Assembly: GCA_905221105.1 (NCBI GenBank)
Contig: CAJNBW010000001.1
Coordinates: forward strand, 62,001 to 126,000
DNA: 64,000 nt
Source of the DNA: a bacterium
Lineage (GTDB): Bacteria > Bacillota > Bacilli > Lactobacillales > Streptococcaceae
Direction: 5' to 3'
The position numbers and the translations under genes were made by a program. Shown piece by piece: positions 51,228 to 60,483 of the stretch. The number at the start of each line of letters is the position of its first letter. Position 1 is the stretch's first letter. The notes below the pieces were generated by a model. That model searched no databases, was not told the DNA's origin, and saw only the letters and a program-made list of their open reading frames with translations.

Positions 51228-52790
51228 TTACTCCCACTCAACTGTTGCAGGTGGTTTACTTGTAATATCGTAGACGATACGGTTAACATGATCCACTTCG
51301 TTTACGATACGTACTGAGATTTTTTGAAGGACATCCCAAGGAATTTTAGCGAAGTCAGCAGTCATACCATCGATAGAGGTGATAGCACGGATAGCAATTG
51401 TGTAGTCGTACGTACGACCGTCACCCATAACCCCAACTGAACGAACACCTGTATTAACTGTGAAGTATTGCCAGATATCGCGGTCAAGACCAGCTTTGGC
51501 AATTTCTTCACGAAGGATAGCATCTGATTCACGAACGGTTTCAAGTTTCTCTTCAGTGATTTCACCCATGACACGGATAGCAAGACCTGGTCCTGGGAAT
51601 GGTTGGCGCCATACGATGTGTTCTGGCATACCAAGCTCTGTACCAAGAGCACGAACTTCATCCTTATAAAGAGTATTCAGTGGTTCAATCAATTCAAACT
51701 GCATGTCTTCTGGAAGACCACCCACGTTGTGGTGTGACTTGATAGTTTGAGCTGTATCCGTACCAGACTCGATAACGTCTGTATAAAGAGTTCCTTGAGC
51801 AAGGAATTTCACATCTTTGAGTTTGCTTGCTTCGTCATCAAAGACATAGACAAACTCGTTACCAATGATTTTACGTTTTTGCTCAGGGTCAGAAACGCCA
51901 GCAAGTTTGTCAAGGAAACGTTTAGCAGCGTCTGCTTTGACAATATTCAAACCAAACTTACCACCAAGCATGTCCATAACTTGATCCGCTTCTCCTTTAC
52001 GAAGAAGACCGTGATCCACGAAGATACAGATTAATTGATCGCCAATTGCTTTTTGAAGAAGAACACCGACAACTGAAGAGTCAACTCCACCTGATAGACC
52101 GAGAAGAACACGTTTATCACCGACTGTTTCACGGATTTTTTGAATTTGCATGTCGATGAAGTTATCCATTGACCAATCGCCTTTAGCCTTACAAATGTTA
52201 AGAGCAAAGTTACGAAGGATATCATTACCGTATACAGAGTGACGAACTTCTGGGTGGAATTGGATACCGTAAATGTGTTTATCTGGATTTTCAATGGCAG
52301 CATAAGGGCAGTCAGCTGATGTTCCAGTACGAACAAAGTCAGCAGGAATCTCTGTTACAGCATCACCATGGCTCATCAAAACAGTCTGTTCATCAGGTGT
52401 TGATTCAAAGAGAGCTGATGGTGTGTGAGTTAGAGTTGATTGACCGTATTCACGATTTCCAGCGTCACCTGCAGGAACAACTTTTCCTCCAAGTTTATGG
52501 GTCAATAACTGCATACCGTAACAGATTCCCAAAATAGGAATTCCAAGTTCGAAGATTTCTGGGTCAATATCGAATGAACCATCTTCGTATACAGAGTTTG
52601 GACCACCTGAAAGGATAATTCCTACAGGGTTGATTTCACGAACTTCAGCAGCTGAAATTTTATGGCTTTTTAGTTCTGAAAAAACACCAATCTCACGGAT
52701 ACGGCGTGAAATCAGCTGGTTGTACTGGCTACCATAGTCCAATACGATGATTTTTTCTACATCTTGCAAATCAGTTGAAATGTTGCTCAT
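51228..52790 (-). CDS. guaA: GMP synthase (glutamine-hydrolysing)
   Basis: 520 residues. Converts XMP to GMP using glutamine and ATP. Class I glutamine amidotransferase domain with nucleophile Cys90 (GICYGMQ) and the His-x-Glu in FHPEVRH; then the ATP-pyrophosphatase domain with P-loop LSGGVDSS and the C-terminal dimerisation domain ending KPPATVEWE. The ATG is preceded by AAAGGAAAAAG. It is divergent from the GntR gene across 140 bases. Confidence 0.98.
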   Translation of the reverse strand: MSNISTDLQDVEKIIVLDYGSQYNQLISRRIREIGVFSELKSHKISAAEVREINPVGIILSGGPNSVYEDGSFDIDPEIFELGIPILGICYGMQLLTHKLGGKVVPAGDAGNREYGQSTLTHTPSALFESTPDEQTVLMSHGDAVTEIPADFVRTGTSADCPYAAIENPDKHIYGIQFHPEVRHSVYGNDILRNFALNICKAKGDWSMDNFIDMQIQKIRETVGDKRVLLGLSGGVDSSVVGVLLQKAIGDQLICIFVDHGLLRKGEADQVMDMLGGKFGLNIVKADAAKRFLDKLAGVSDPEQKRKIIGNEFVYVFDDEASKLKDVKFLAQGTLYTDVIESGTDTAQTIKSHHNVGGLPEDMQFELIEPLNTLYKDEVRALGTELGMPEHIVWRQPFPGPGLAIRVMGEITEEKLETVRESDAILREEIAKAGLDRDIWQYFTVNTGVRSVGVMGDGRTYDYTIAIRAITSIDGMTADFAKIPWDVLQKISVRIVNEVDHVNRIVYDITSKPPATVEWE

Positions 52791-52826
52791 CTTTTTCCTT
52801 TCTCAAAAGAAATATCTTTTTTCAAT

Positions 52827-52856
52827 ATTCTATCACAAATAAGGGCGAATTACCAA
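52827..52856 (-). promoter_or_regulatory. Promoter of guaA
   Basis: Minus strand: -35 TTGGTA (52851-52856), 18-bp spacer, -10 TAGAAT (52827-52832) with TGA in front. Confidence 0.65.
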
Positions 52857-52872
52857 CTAAACAAGGCGAAGA

Positions 52873-52902
52873 TTGACTTTTTCTAGTTTATTGAGGTACA
52901 AT
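52873..52902 (+). promoter_or_regulatory. Promoter of the GntR regulator
   Basis: -35 TTGACT (52873-52878), 18-bp spacer, -10 TACAAT (52897-52902). Its -35 lies only 16 bases from the -35 of the divergent guaA promoter, so a single operator could affect both. Confidence 0.7.
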
Positions 52903-52931
52903 AGAGAAAAGATAGAAATGAAGTGAAAAAT

Positions 52932-53630
52932 ATGCTACCTGCTTATATGAAAATCCACGATCAGATTAAAAAGGATATTGACGAGCACCGTTGGGCTATT
53001 GGTGAGAGGCTTCCTAGTGAACGAGATTTAGCTGAGCAGTTTGCGGTCAGTCGTATGACCCTCCGCCAAGCCGTATCTCTATTAGTCGAAGAAGGCGTCT
53101 TAGAGCGCCATGTAGGAAGTGGCACCTTTGTATCCAGTACACGTGTACAAGAAAAAATGCGGGGTACAACCAGTTTTACTGAAATTGTTAAGTCCCAAGG
53201 CAAAGTTCCCTCTAGCCAACTCATTTCCTACAGAAAAACCATTCCTAATGAGCAGGAAGTTGCCAAGCTAGGAATTTCTCCAACGGAGAATATTATCCGA
53301 ATGGAACGTGTTCGCTATGCTGACCAAGTTCCTCTGGTTTATGAGGTTGCTTCTATTCCTGAAAAATTCATTAAGGATTTTAAAAAAGAAGAAATCACCA
53401 GTCATTTCTTCCAAACCTTGCAAAAACATGGCTACCGCATTGGTAAATCACAGCAGACTATTTATGCTCGCCTCGCTAAAGAAAAGATTGCCCACTATTT
53501 GGAAGTTGAAAAAGGGCATGCTATTCTTGGTTTGACCCAGGTTTCCTACCTAGAAGATGGTACTGCATTTGAATACGTAAAAAGTCAATATGTAGGCGAA
53601 CGCTTTGAATTTTATCTTGAAAACAATTAA
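52932..53630 (+). CDS. GntR/HutC family transcriptional regulator
   Basis: 232 residues. N-terminal winged helix-turn-helix of the GntR type (LPSERDLAEQFAVSRMTLRQAVSLLVEEGVL), then a C-terminal UTRA ligand-binding domain from about 85. HutC-subfamily regulators sense small metabolites; the effector is unknown. It is divergent from guaA, so control of guaA is possible but not proven. I chose the ATG at 52932 by family likeness (MLPAYMKIHDQI); a GTG at 52923 in the same frame is an alternative, and neither has a strong ribosome site. Its stop codon overlaps the start of a BOX element. Confidence 0.85.
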   Translation: MLPAYMKIHDQIKKDIDEHRWAIGERLPSERDLAEQFAVSRMTLRQAVSLLVEEGVLERHVGSGTFVSSTRVQEKMRGTTSFTEIVKSQGKVPSSQLISYRKTIPNEQEVAKLGISPTENIIRMERVRYADQVPLVYEVASIPEKFIKDFKKEEITSHFFQTLQKHGYRIGKSQQTIYARLAKEKIAHYLEVEKGHAILGLTQVSYLEDGTAFEYVKSQYVGERFEFYLENN

Positions 53631-53826
53631 TACTCTTCGAAAATCTCTTCAAACCACATCAACGTCGCCTTGCCGTATGTATGGTTACTGACTTCGTCAG
53701 TTTCATCTGCAACCTCAAAACGGTGTTTTGAGCTGACTTCGTCAGTTCTATCTACAACCTCAAAGCAGTGCTTTGAGCAACCTGCGGCTAGTTTCCTAGT
53801 TTGCTCTTTTATTTTCATTGAGTATA
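53629..53826 (+). repeat. BOX element (A-B-B-C) abutting the GntR gene
   Basis: 198 bases with the boxA start TACTCTTCGAAAATCTC, two boxB copies (each with GACTTCGTCAGT), and boxC ending in CATTGAGTATA. The A and C ends match 30444-30595 closely. It begins within the gntR TAA stop codon. Confidence 0.9.
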
Positions 53827-53838
53827 AAATACTACATA

Positions 53839-53871
53839 AAACCTCTCTGTCACAGACAAAGAGGCTTTTTT
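53839..53871. terminator. Bidirectional terminator between gntR and the EamA gene
   Basis: Stem CCTCTCTGTC/GACAAAGAGG (one mismatch), 3-base loop, T run on the plus side and GTTTT on the minus side. Confidence 0.8.
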
Positions 53872-54766
53872 ATTTTTCTAAGAGTAAATCTTTCAAAGAA
53901 ATCAGGGTTACAGCAACTAATATCATTGCCATACCAAGAAAATCAATTGTATAAAATTGTTCATTCATGATTAGGAAGGCAAAGAAAACCGCCGATATTG
54001 GCTCAATTGAAGCCAACAAGCTTGACTTGACTGGTCCAATCAGACTGGCTCCTTTTAGGAAAGCTGTATAGGCAAAGACAGTCCCAATAAGGATAATACC
54101 CGCAAAAGCAAGAAGAAAATCAAGACTAGTTGGGATAGCAGTCTGTAGAACTCCTGTAAAAGGAAGGGCGACCAAACCTGCTATGACCATTCCTACACCA
54201 ATGACCAAGCTGCTCCCCCACTTCTTGATCAAGGATATGGGCAAAATGATATACAGAGCATAAGTCAAGGCAGAAAAGAGCCCCCAGAATAGGCCAGAAG
54301 GTGTAATGGATAACTGGTCCAATTGCCCATGAGTGGCGATCAGAAAGGTCCCTCCGATAGCTAATACGATGGAAATAATCTCTGCCAGGGTTGGTGCCAC
54401 CTTATCCTTGATACAGCTATAAATCAAAATCCCAACAGGACAAACATACTGAAGTACTGTCGCAGTCCCTGCATTGGTTTCCTGAATTGCAGAGAGATAG
54501 GCGAATTGGTTGAGGAAGAGGCCAATCAGTGCAAAAATAAGAAGAGACAACAAACTTTTTCCATCCTTTAAAAAGGCCAGCATTTTATCCTTTGCAGTAG
54601 CATAAGCCAAGAACATGAGAATCCCACCAGCGATTAAAAGGCGCAAGTTGGTCAAAACCAGAGCAGAAATACCATGTGCCATCAGGTATTGGCCACTCGT
54701 TCCGGACAAGCCCCAAGCAATCCCAGCCACAACTGTTAATAAAGTCCCTTTTAAACTATTTGACAT
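53870..54766 (-). CDS. EamA (DMT) family transporter
   Basis: 298 residues, about ten transmembrane helices in two EamA repeats (each about 140 residues). Segments ASIEPISAVFFAFL and GTATVLQYVCPVGILIY are typical of this drug/metabolite exporter family. The substrate is unknown. The start is the ATG at 54766, with AAGGAG 5 bases upstream; the open frame extends to 54826 but overlaps the preceding gene and lacks a site. Third gene of the cppA-serine hydrolase-EamA operon. Confidence 0.88.
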   Translation of the reverse strand: MSNSLKGTLLTVVAGIAWGLSGTSGQYLMAHGISALVLTNLRLLIAGGILMFLAYATAKDKMLAFLKDGKSLLSLLIFALIGLFLNQFAYLSAIQETNAGTATVLQYVCPVGILIYSCIKDKVAPTLAEIISIVLAIGGTFLIATHGQLDQLSITPSGLFWGLFSALTYALYIILPISLIKKWGSSLVIGVGMVIAGLVALPFTGVLQTAIPTSLDFLLAFAGIILIGTVFAYTAFLKGASLIGPVKSSLLASIEPISAVFFAFLIMNEQFYTIDFLGMAMILVAVTLISLKDLLLEK

Positions 54767-54774
54767 GTCTCTCC

Positions 54775-55710
54775 TTACTCTTCTTTGCGAATCAATTCCA
54801 TCACTTGATTGCGGTCTACAATCCACTGAGCCCTCTCATCCTTTTCATAGGTACGGTTGGATAGGAAAATGGCCGCTTCTTGCTTCTGGCGATTCCACAT
54901 GATAAAGGTACCTGTATAGCCCGTATGGTCTAGCCAATCTCCTTCCAAATTCCATGCCAAAGAACGTTCCTTGTCATCCAAAGAAGAAAAATTTTGACTC
55001 AAATCTCTTGCAAAATCGTCCTCTAAATAGTGTTCTAAAAAGATTTGTAAATCCTTCACAGTCGAAAACAAACCAGCACTACCAGCATGTCTGCCCAAGA
55101 GACGAGCCTTGGGATCATGCACGATGCCTGCCTCTACATCTCTGACTGTTGGAACAGCAAGCTCAACTGGCCCAAACTGGGTTTCATTCATTCCCCAAGG
55201 TTTCCAGACTTGATCCTGTAAAATCACATCCAAATCTTGATTAAAAATTATTTCCAAAATAAAGCCCAACAGCAAAAAATGAACATCCGAATAAAGAAAG
55301 GCTGGCTGACTTCGTCTGTTGAGATGAAACATCGCTTCCTTTAATTCTGAAGCTGTTAAAAGGTCTCGATTGGGAATAAAAGGATCAAGATCTGTGGCGT
55401 GTGTTAAAAGCTGACGAATAGTGATATCTGGATAATCACTTTCAGGTAAAAAATCTGTTACTGGTCTGTCAATATCTAATTGACCTTTTTCCCACAAGAA
55501 GGTAAAAACAGTACCAACCCCAACAACCTTGCTGACACTAGCTAGATCATAAAGCAGTCCTTCCTCAGTATCCAAGCCATGCTCTGGGTCACTCTGGCCT
55601 ACATAGATCTCCGTCCATTGATTGTCCTTAAAATACGCAAAAGAGGCTCCGGGATAAATCCCTGCCTCGATTTGCTCTTCTATTTTTTTAATAATCTTGG
55701 TCCACTTCAT
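54775..55710 (-). CDS. Serine hydrolase, beta-lactamase/PBP4 family
   Basis: 311 residues, no signal peptide, so probably cytoplasmic. Active-site motifs of class C-like serine hydrolases: SxxK at Ser58-Lys61 (SVSK), a YSD in place of YxN at about 141-143, and HTG near 264. Family members include beta-lactamases, D-aminopeptidases and esterases; absence of a signal peptide makes beta-lactam resistance unlikely. The first codon overlaps the cppA stop by 4 bases (ATGA), so the two are coupled. Confidence 0.85.
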   Translation of the reverse strand: MKWTKIIKKIEEQIEAGIYPGASFAYFKDNQWTEIYVGQSDPEHGLDTEEGLLYDLASVSKVVGVGTVFTFLWEKGQLDIDRPVTDFLPESDYPDITIRQLLTHATDLDPFIPNRDLLTASELKEAMFHLNRRSQPAFLYSDVHFLLLGFILEIIFNQDLDVILQDQVWKPWGMNETQFGPVELAVPTVRDVEAGIVHDPKARLLGRHAGSAGLFSTVKDLQIFLEHYLEDDFARDLSQNFSSLDDKERSLAWNLEGDWLDHTGYTGTFIMWNRQKQEAAIFLSNRTYEKDERAQWIVDRNQVMELIRKEE

Positions 55711-56432
55711 ACTTCTTCAAACCACAATTCAACATTATTTCTATCTTTTCCAAGGAAGAATTTTTCAGACTTAGGAATAAAATATTCGGTAGACTCAAAT
55801 TTCTGGCGCAGACTTGCTATATCTAATTCATTGACCAGGAACTTGAGCATAGACAAGTCCCAGGTAACGGCATTATCCACAGTCAGATCCTGCCCCTGAG
55901 CTGGGATAAAATCAAGGGATGTCCCAATTTCAGATAGCTCCAAGAAACTTTCGACATCAGTTGGGAGATGCAATTCCATAGAAATCTCAAATTTACTTAA
56001 AGAAATTGATTCCAAATCTGTTTGAAATTCAGGTTTTTCTCCTACTTCTACTAGACTTGCTCTGTCATCTTCTGCATGAATCAAAATCAAATCATTTTCT
56101 GGTGAAAAAATTTCAAAAGCGTAGCCGTTTTGACCTTTATATAATTGATGAATCGAATCTGTTTTTGATAAGAGTCCTTCAATTTCCAAGGGATTTTCCA
56201 CCTTGACAATCAATCTAGCCAGTTTTTTTCTTCCCTCTACCTTACGAGTACGCATACTCGGCGCTTCTTCTAAAACTAGCTTTTCAAGCCCTGTTTGATC
56301 CCCTAGTGACAGAAAAGCTGACTCTTCTAACAAGGCCTTCATACCAAGGGTTTCAATATAAAATGTTTCATTTAATTTTCTATTATTAACTTTTAAAGTA
56401 GGAATAATCCGTACAATCTGATTTACATTCAT
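55707..56432 (-). CDS. cppA: CppA family protein
   Basis: 241 residues. CppA (annotated as a C3-degrading protease of pneumococcus) has an N- and a C-terminal domain related to the glyoxalase/VOC fold; the N-terminal IVRIIPTLKVNNRKLNETFYIETLGMKALLEESAF fits. There is no signal peptide or known protease motif, so the reported protease activity seems doubtful from sequence and the protein may be a metal-binding or ligand-binding enzyme. The start is the ATG at 56432, with GGAGG 5 bases upstream; an in-frame GTG at 56447 covers the site. First gene of its operon. Confidence 0.85.
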   Translation of the reverse strand: MNVNQIVRIIPTLKVNNRKLNETFYIETLGMKALLEESAFLSLGDQTGLEKLVLEEAPSMRTRKVEGRKKLARLIVKVENPLEIEGLLSKTDSIHQLYKGQNGYAFEIFSPENDLILIHAEDDRASLVEVGEKPEFQTDLESISLSKFEISMELHLPTDVESFLELSEIGTSLDFIPAQGQDLTVDNAVTWDLSMLKFLVNELDIASLRQKFESTEYFIPKSEKFFLGKDRNNVELWFEEV

Positions 56433-56452
56433 AAATTCCTCCGTCACTTTTT

Positions 56453-56481
56453 ATTTTATAGGATTTTAGAATTTTTTACAA
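56453..56481 (-). promoter_or_regulatory. Promoter of the cppA operon
   Basis: Minus strand: -35 TTGTAA (56476-56481), 17-bp spacer, -10 TAAAAT (56453-56458). Confidence 0.65.
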
Positions 56482-56525
56482 GATATTATGCTCAAATTTA
56501 CCGATTTTTCGTAAAAATTTCATCT

Positions 56526-56550
56526 AAAAAACCGAGGATTTCCCCGGTTT
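56526..56550 (-). terminator. Terminator of the aquaglyceroporin gene
   Basis: Stem AAACCG-GG/CC-CGGTTT with one mismatch, then TTTTTTA on the minus strand. Confidence 0.75.
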
Positions 56551-56557
56551 CAATTTC

Positions 56558-57427
56558 TTATAGGTAAAGGAATTTGAAGATAGCTACTGCCGCAATTGCT
56601 GCTGCGATAGGTGCTACTACTGGTACCCAAGAATACCACCATTTTGAATCACCTTTGTGCTCACCAAGAACTGATTTTGGAAGGAAAGCATGAAGGAGAC
56701 GTGGTCCCAAGTCACGAGCAGGGTTCAAGGCAGGTCCTGTAGGTCCACCAAGTGATGTTACCAAGGCCATAACAAGGAATCCAAGTGCCAAGTGAGCTAC
56801 TGAAAGTCCTGAAGCAGTATGTGGTGCTACTTGGGCTTTGATTGCTAAATCAGAAAAGTCAACATTTTGACCTGCTTGACTAGCCATTTGTTTCATGTAT
56901 TGAAGCACTTCAGAACCAAAGAAGTTTTTAGTCAATCCAAGGGCTGCAAAGAAAAGAACAAATGAACCAACAAACTCATTTACAAAACCATTAACAGTTG
57001 CTGCAAAATGTGATTCTTTTGTACCATTATCCAAACTTGAAATTGTTGAGAAAGTACCCAAGATGTTGTTTGGATTTTCAGTTTTCAAGTAGTATGGGCG
57101 GTGTGTTGCCACAACCAAGGCTTGACCAAAGATAGCACCCAAAACTTGTGCGATGATATAAGGCGCAACTTGTGCCCAAGGGAAGAGACCGCTGATCGCA
57201 AGTCCAAGAGTGAAGGCTGGGTTGATGTGGTTTCCAGATACGTTACCAAACATCAAGGCTGGGATCATAACCCCCATACCATAACCAACAGCGATAACGA
57301 TCCAGCCACTTTGGTGACCTTTCGTACCTTTAAGTTCAACGTTGGCAACTGCACCATTTCCAAGAATGATCAAAATAGCAGTTCCCAAAAATTCAGTGGC
57401 ATATTTAATTGCCCATGTGAAATCCAT
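56558..57427 (-). CDS. glpF: MIP family aquaglyceroporin
   Basis: 289 residues, six transmembrane helices plus the two half-helices with NPA motifs: NHINPAFTLG (about 67-76) and NPARDLGPR (about 236-244). The Asp after the second NPAR places it with glycerol facilitators (GlpF, Gla). It carries glycerol and perhaps water or hydrogen peroxide. It is not next to glpK/glpO, so it is a second, orphan family member rather than the glycerol-operon gene. It has its own promoter at 57466-57493. Confidence 0.9.
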   Translation of the reverse strand: MDFTWAIKYATEFLGTAILIILGNGAVANVELKGTKGHQSGWIVIAVGYGMGVMIPALMFGNVSGNHINPAFTLGLAISGLFPWAQVAPYIIAQVLGAIFGQALVVATHRPYYLKTENPNNILGTFSTISSLDNGTKESHFAATVNGFVNEFVGSFVLFFAALGLTKNFFGSEVLQYMKQMASQAGQNVDFSDLAIKAQVAPHTASGLSVAHLALGFLVMALVTSLGGPTGPALNPARDLGPRLLHAFLPKSVLGEHKGDSKWWYSWVPVVAPIAAAIAAVAIFKFLYL

Positions 57428-57465
57428 TTGATAGATTCTCCTTAAAATTTTTTAGACAATCCTTA

Positions 57466-57493
57466 TTCTATCAATTTTTATATCTTTTAGCAA
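57466..57493 (-). promoter_or_regulatory. Promoter of the aquaglyceroporin gene
   Basis: Minus strand: -35 TTGCTA, 16-bp spacer, -10 TAGAAT with TGA in front. Confidence 0.6.
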
Positions 57494-57535
57494 CTACTTT
57501 TCCGAAAGATTATATGAGAAAGCGGTTTTATTTCT

Positions 57536-57577
57536 TATAAAAAACAAAAGGATTAAGAAAGTCATTTTCCTTAATCC
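57536..57577 (-). terminator. Terminator of the esterase/ATP-grasp operon
   Basis: Perfect 8-bp stem GGATTAAG/CTTAATCC (57550-57557 and 57570-57577), followed by TTTTGTTTTTT on the minus strand. Confidence 0.85.
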
Positions 57578-57585
57578 GATAGTTC

Positions 57586-58752
57586 TTATTCTTGACGTTG
57601 TCCGAAATCTGCAATCATCTGATCCATTTCTTGTCGACTCGGAGTTGTCAGCATATAAAGGTAATCTCCTTGAAGTTCCGCGAAGGCTGCTGGCATGATT
57701 TTTTTAACCTTGAACTGCTGGCTATATTTGTCAAGCAAATCCTCTTCTGAATAGACATAATGAGCATTTGCACGGCGAGAAGTAGCCAAACAATACTGAG
57801 GTTCAAACTCTGACACTGGGAACTCTTCTCCTGCGACAATCGCCGCATAGCCACGATAAAGATCCAAGGAGTGGGCAAAGTTATAAACATCAATGGTAAA
57901 ACCACCTGCAGGACGGTTATTGTACTCAATGGCAATGTAATCATCTCCCTCACGGAAGAACTCGATATGGAAGAACCGTTCTCTCATACCAAATTCTTTG
58001 ACGATAGCCTCACCATATTTACGTAATTTAGGATCCATATCCTTGAGAACGTAATAGGAGTTGTCCATCTTGTAGATCATGAGATCAAGCGGTGTGTAGG
58101 CGTAGTCAAAGGTTGTTGAGAAGACAATCTTTCCATCCTTGTCCACTAGACCATCAAAGGTACAAATTTCGCTGGAAGTGACAAATTTTTCAAAGAAATA
58201 AACAGTTGAATGATCCCACTCTGCCTTGAAATGATTGATATCATCTTCTGTCTCAAGTTTAAAGGTTGCGGCTGCTCCCACTCCATTATCAGGTTTGGCA
58301 ATCATTGGAAGGCCGATTTCATTCACAGCTTGATCCACATCTGCTTCCGTCTTGATAACAGCTCCAGGTACCACAGGAACACCTGCTTTTTTGAACAGTT
58401 TCTTCATTTCAGACTTATATTTCGTCTTTTTGAGATCCTCTGGTTTAGCACCAAAAACATTGAATTGTTCTCTGAGTGCTGCGTCCAACTCTAACCAATA
58501 TTCATTGTGGGATTCGATGCGGTCAATTGGGCCATGCTTATAGAAAAGAAAAGCAACTGCACGTTTGACTTCGTCTATGTTCTCAAGATTGTCAACACGG
58601 AAATATTCGGTCAGGCTATTGCGTAAAGGCTCATCCAATTGCTCGTAAGGTTCCTGACCAATTCCCAAGACGGTGATGCCTTTATTGGCTAGTTCGATGG
58701 TGAACTGTTGAAAGTTTTGTGGATAGTAGGGAGAAATAACAAGGTAATTCAT
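57586..58752 (-). CDS. ATP-grasp ligase of unknown substrate
   Basis: 388 residues with the ATP-grasp fold of carbamoyl-phosphate-synthase/D-Ala ligase type. The ATP-binding lysine is seen in MIAKPDNGVGAAATF, and the metal-binding acidic pair is in EFFREGDDYIAIEYNNRPAGG (E..EYNNR). The N-terminal MNYLVISPYYPQNFQQFTIELANKG is a Rossmann-like domain. ATP-grasp ligases join a carboxylate to an amine or thiol through an acyl-phosphate. The last gene of a three-gene operon with two esterases; no known pathway is recognised. The start ATG is 12 bases after the preceding gene. Confidence 0.85.
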   Translation of the reverse strand: MNYLVISPYYPQNFQQFTIELANKGITVLGIGQEPYEQLDEPLRNSLTEYFRVDNLENIDEVKRAVAFLFYKHGPIDRIESHNEYWLELDAALREQFNVFGAKPEDLKKTKYKSEMKKLFKKAGVPVVPGAVIKTEADVDQAVNEIGLPMIAKPDNGVGAAATFKLETEDDINHFKAEWDHSTVYFFEKFVTSSEICTFDGLVDKDGKIVFSTTFDYAYTPLDLMIYKMDNSYYVLKDMDPKLRKYGEAIVKEFGMRERFFHIEFFREGDDYIAIEYNNRPAGGFTIDVYNFAHSLDLYRGYAAIVAGEEFPVSEFEPQYCLATSRRANAHYVYSEEDLLDKYSQQFKVKKIMPAAFAELQGDYLYMLTTPSRQEMDQMIADFGQRQE

Positions 58753-58764
58753 AGGTCACTCCTT

Positions 58765-59505
58765 TTATAAATAGAGATTACCGAGGAAATAAGGCATTTG
58801 TTTGCGCCACCATTCCCAGTCGTGGGCGACATCATGTCCCCATTCAGCAAACCAGGCTGGAATTTGTTTCTGGTCAAAGGCTTCTTTGAGCTTGTAAAAG
58901 GATGGCAGACCGTCTTGTTCCCAGGCTCCGAGTCCTGTACACAGCACAATCTCTGCCTGACGGTAACGGTCAATAAACCATCCGTCGTTTTGGTTCCAGA
59001 TATAATCTACTGGCGAGTTTTGGTAAATAGCATCGTCGTTGTAGTAATCGCCGACAAAGAAACGTGCGTCGTAAACACCACTGAGAGCAATCACCTTGGT
59101 AAAGACATCTGGATGCTGGAGGAAGAAATTGAGTGCATGGTAGGCGCCCATTGAGCAACCTGTCGTCATCATGCCATCAAACCAACCTGTCTTATGCTTG
59201 ATAAAAGGAATGGCCTCCTCAATCACGTAGCGTTCGTAGGCACGGTGCATCTCTGCTTGGTCGTGACCGTTTTTCCAAGTGGCCAACCAGCTCTCACTGT
59301 CTACACTTGATAGGGTAAAGAACTGGACACGGCCTTCCTCGATAAAGGAAGAACAGGCATCAATCATGCCAAAATCATAGTATTCGTTGTGACTACCACC
59401 TGATGAAGCAAAAACCACAACTGGAATCCCAGCATGACCATAACGGTTAAGGTACATTTCACGGTTAAGGTTGCCACTCCAGTGGCTAAGATGTTCAATA
59501 TGCAT
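58765..59505 (-). CDS. Putative esterase (PF00756-like)
   Basis: 246 residues, no signal peptide. Alpha/beta hydrolase with the nucleophile elbow GCSMGAYHAL, the NxxDxW-like region following, and the likely catalytic His in WGHDVAHDWEWW. The family includes feruloyl esterase-like, S-formylglutathione hydrolase-like and antigen 85-like enzymes. The substrate is unknown. Start follows GGAGAAA. The gene lies between the other esterase (18 bases upstream) and the ATP-grasp gene (12 bases downstream), so all three form one transcript. Confidence 0.82.
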   Translation of the reverse strand: MHIEHLSHWSGNLNREMYLNRYGHAGIPVVVFASSGGSHNEYYDFGMIDACSSFIEEGRVQFFTLSSVDSESWLATWKNGHDQAEMHRAYERYVIEEAIPFIKHKTGWFDGMMTTGCSMGAYHALNFFLQHPDVFTKVIALSGVYDARFFVGDYYNDDAIYQNSPVDYIWNQNDGWFIDRYRQAEIVLCTGLGAWEQDGLPSFYKLKEAFDQKQIPAWFAEWGHDVAHDWEWWRKQMPYFLGNLYL

Positions 59506-59523
59506 ATTTTCTCCTTTCTTACT

Positions 59524-60348
59524 TTACCAGTTTTCTGCAAAAAATCTCAGACAGTCTGGTAAATTCTCCGACCAAGGGATTTCACTATGGATGGCACCAG
59601 ACTGAACTTTCAAGACAAGATTATCTAAGTATACCCCACCTGCTATCAAATCATGGTAATAGCGAAGCGAAGAGTCGATATAGGCTTGTTTGATATTTCC
59701 AGCCATCAAGGTCTTGTCTGTATCATCCGCTTCTTCCGTTCCCACATAGATGAAGATGCGCTGGTCAGGCGATAGTTGCTGACGCTCGATATAGCGGTTA
59801 AAGGCTTCTTGGTGGAGCCAGTTGGCAGATGAAAAGACGCCCAAGCAACCAATTTGGTCTTGGTATTCCAAACCGATAAACTGGGTAATATTGCCGCCTA
59901 GTGAGGAACCAATCATAGCCGTATGCTGGCGGTCTGCTTTTGTACGATAAGTTTCATCGATAAAAGGCTTGACCACCTCCATGACAAACTCGGCATACTC
60001 CACACCCTTACCGCCAAACTGCTGCCCTGGGATAGGAGATTCTTGGAACTTCCATGCCGCATACTCATTCATCCGCCCCATTCCATCATTATCAATGGCT
60101 ACGACAATCATGCGACTGATATCGGGATTACGCTTAATAGCTGGGATAATCTTCCATGAATGACCAATGAAAGACTCCTTGCTATAAAAAACATTTTGCC
60201 CGTCATGAAAGTAAACAACAGGATAGGAACGATTCGTGTCTTTCTCATAATCTTTAGGCAGAAGAACACGCACACGGCGCTCCTTACCTGTATAAGGAAC
60301 CTTGAGTTTGTGTTCTTTCATTTTTAAATAAAAGTAGGATTGATTCAT
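59524..60348 (-). CDS. Putative esterase (Fes/IroE-like)
   Basis: 274 residues, no signal peptide. Alpha/beta hydrolase with nucleophile elbow GSSLGGN and an N-terminal strand pattern RVRVLLPKDYEKD...YPVVYFHDGQN typical of the esterase D/Fes group. Fes/IroE proteins cleave siderophore lactones, but similar proteins act on other esters. The start ATG at 60348 (MNQSYFYL) is chosen over a TTG at 60372 because GAGAG lies between them; the site is weak. First gene of the three-gene operon, promoter at 60384-60413. Confidence 0.82.
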   Translation of the reverse strand: MNQSYFYLKMKEHKLKVPYTGKERRVRVLLPKDYEKDTNRSYPVVYFHDGQNVFYSKESFIGHSWKIIPAIKRNPDISRMIVVAIDNDGMGRMNEYAAWKFQESPIPGQQFGGKGVEYAEFVMEVVKPFIDETYRTKADRQHTAMIGSSLGGNITQFIGLEYQDQIGCLGVFSSANWLHQEAFNRYIERQQLSPDQRIFIYVGTEEADDTDKTLMAGNIKQAYIDSSLRYYHDLIAGGVYLDNLVLKVQSGAIHSEIPWSENLPDCLRFFAENW

Positions 60349-60383
60349 TGTCAGAAAACTCTCTATATTCAAAATTTATTCTT

Positions 60384-60413
60384 ATTATATCACAGTTTAA
60401 GAAAAAAAGTCAG
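60384..60413 (-). promoter_or_regulatory. Promoter of the esterase/ATP-grasp operon
   Basis: Minus strand: -35 CTGACT (60408-60413), 18-bp spacer, -10 TATAAT (60384-60389) with TGA in front. Confidence 0.65.
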
Positions 60414-60483
60414 TTTTTCTTCCATTTTTGGATTAAAAACTAACTTTTTCATTTAATTTTCTAAATTCTTTTGGATTTTCTGA

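Noticed and set aside
54775..55710. Beta-lactamase giving penicillin resistance
   Set aside because: There is an SxxK motif but no signal peptide; the protein should stay in the cytoplasm and belongs to a broad family of serine hydrolases.
57510..57540. Cre-like site upstream of the aquaglyceroporin promoter
   Set aside because: Only AAGCGGTTTT agrees; the essential TG and CA ends are missing.
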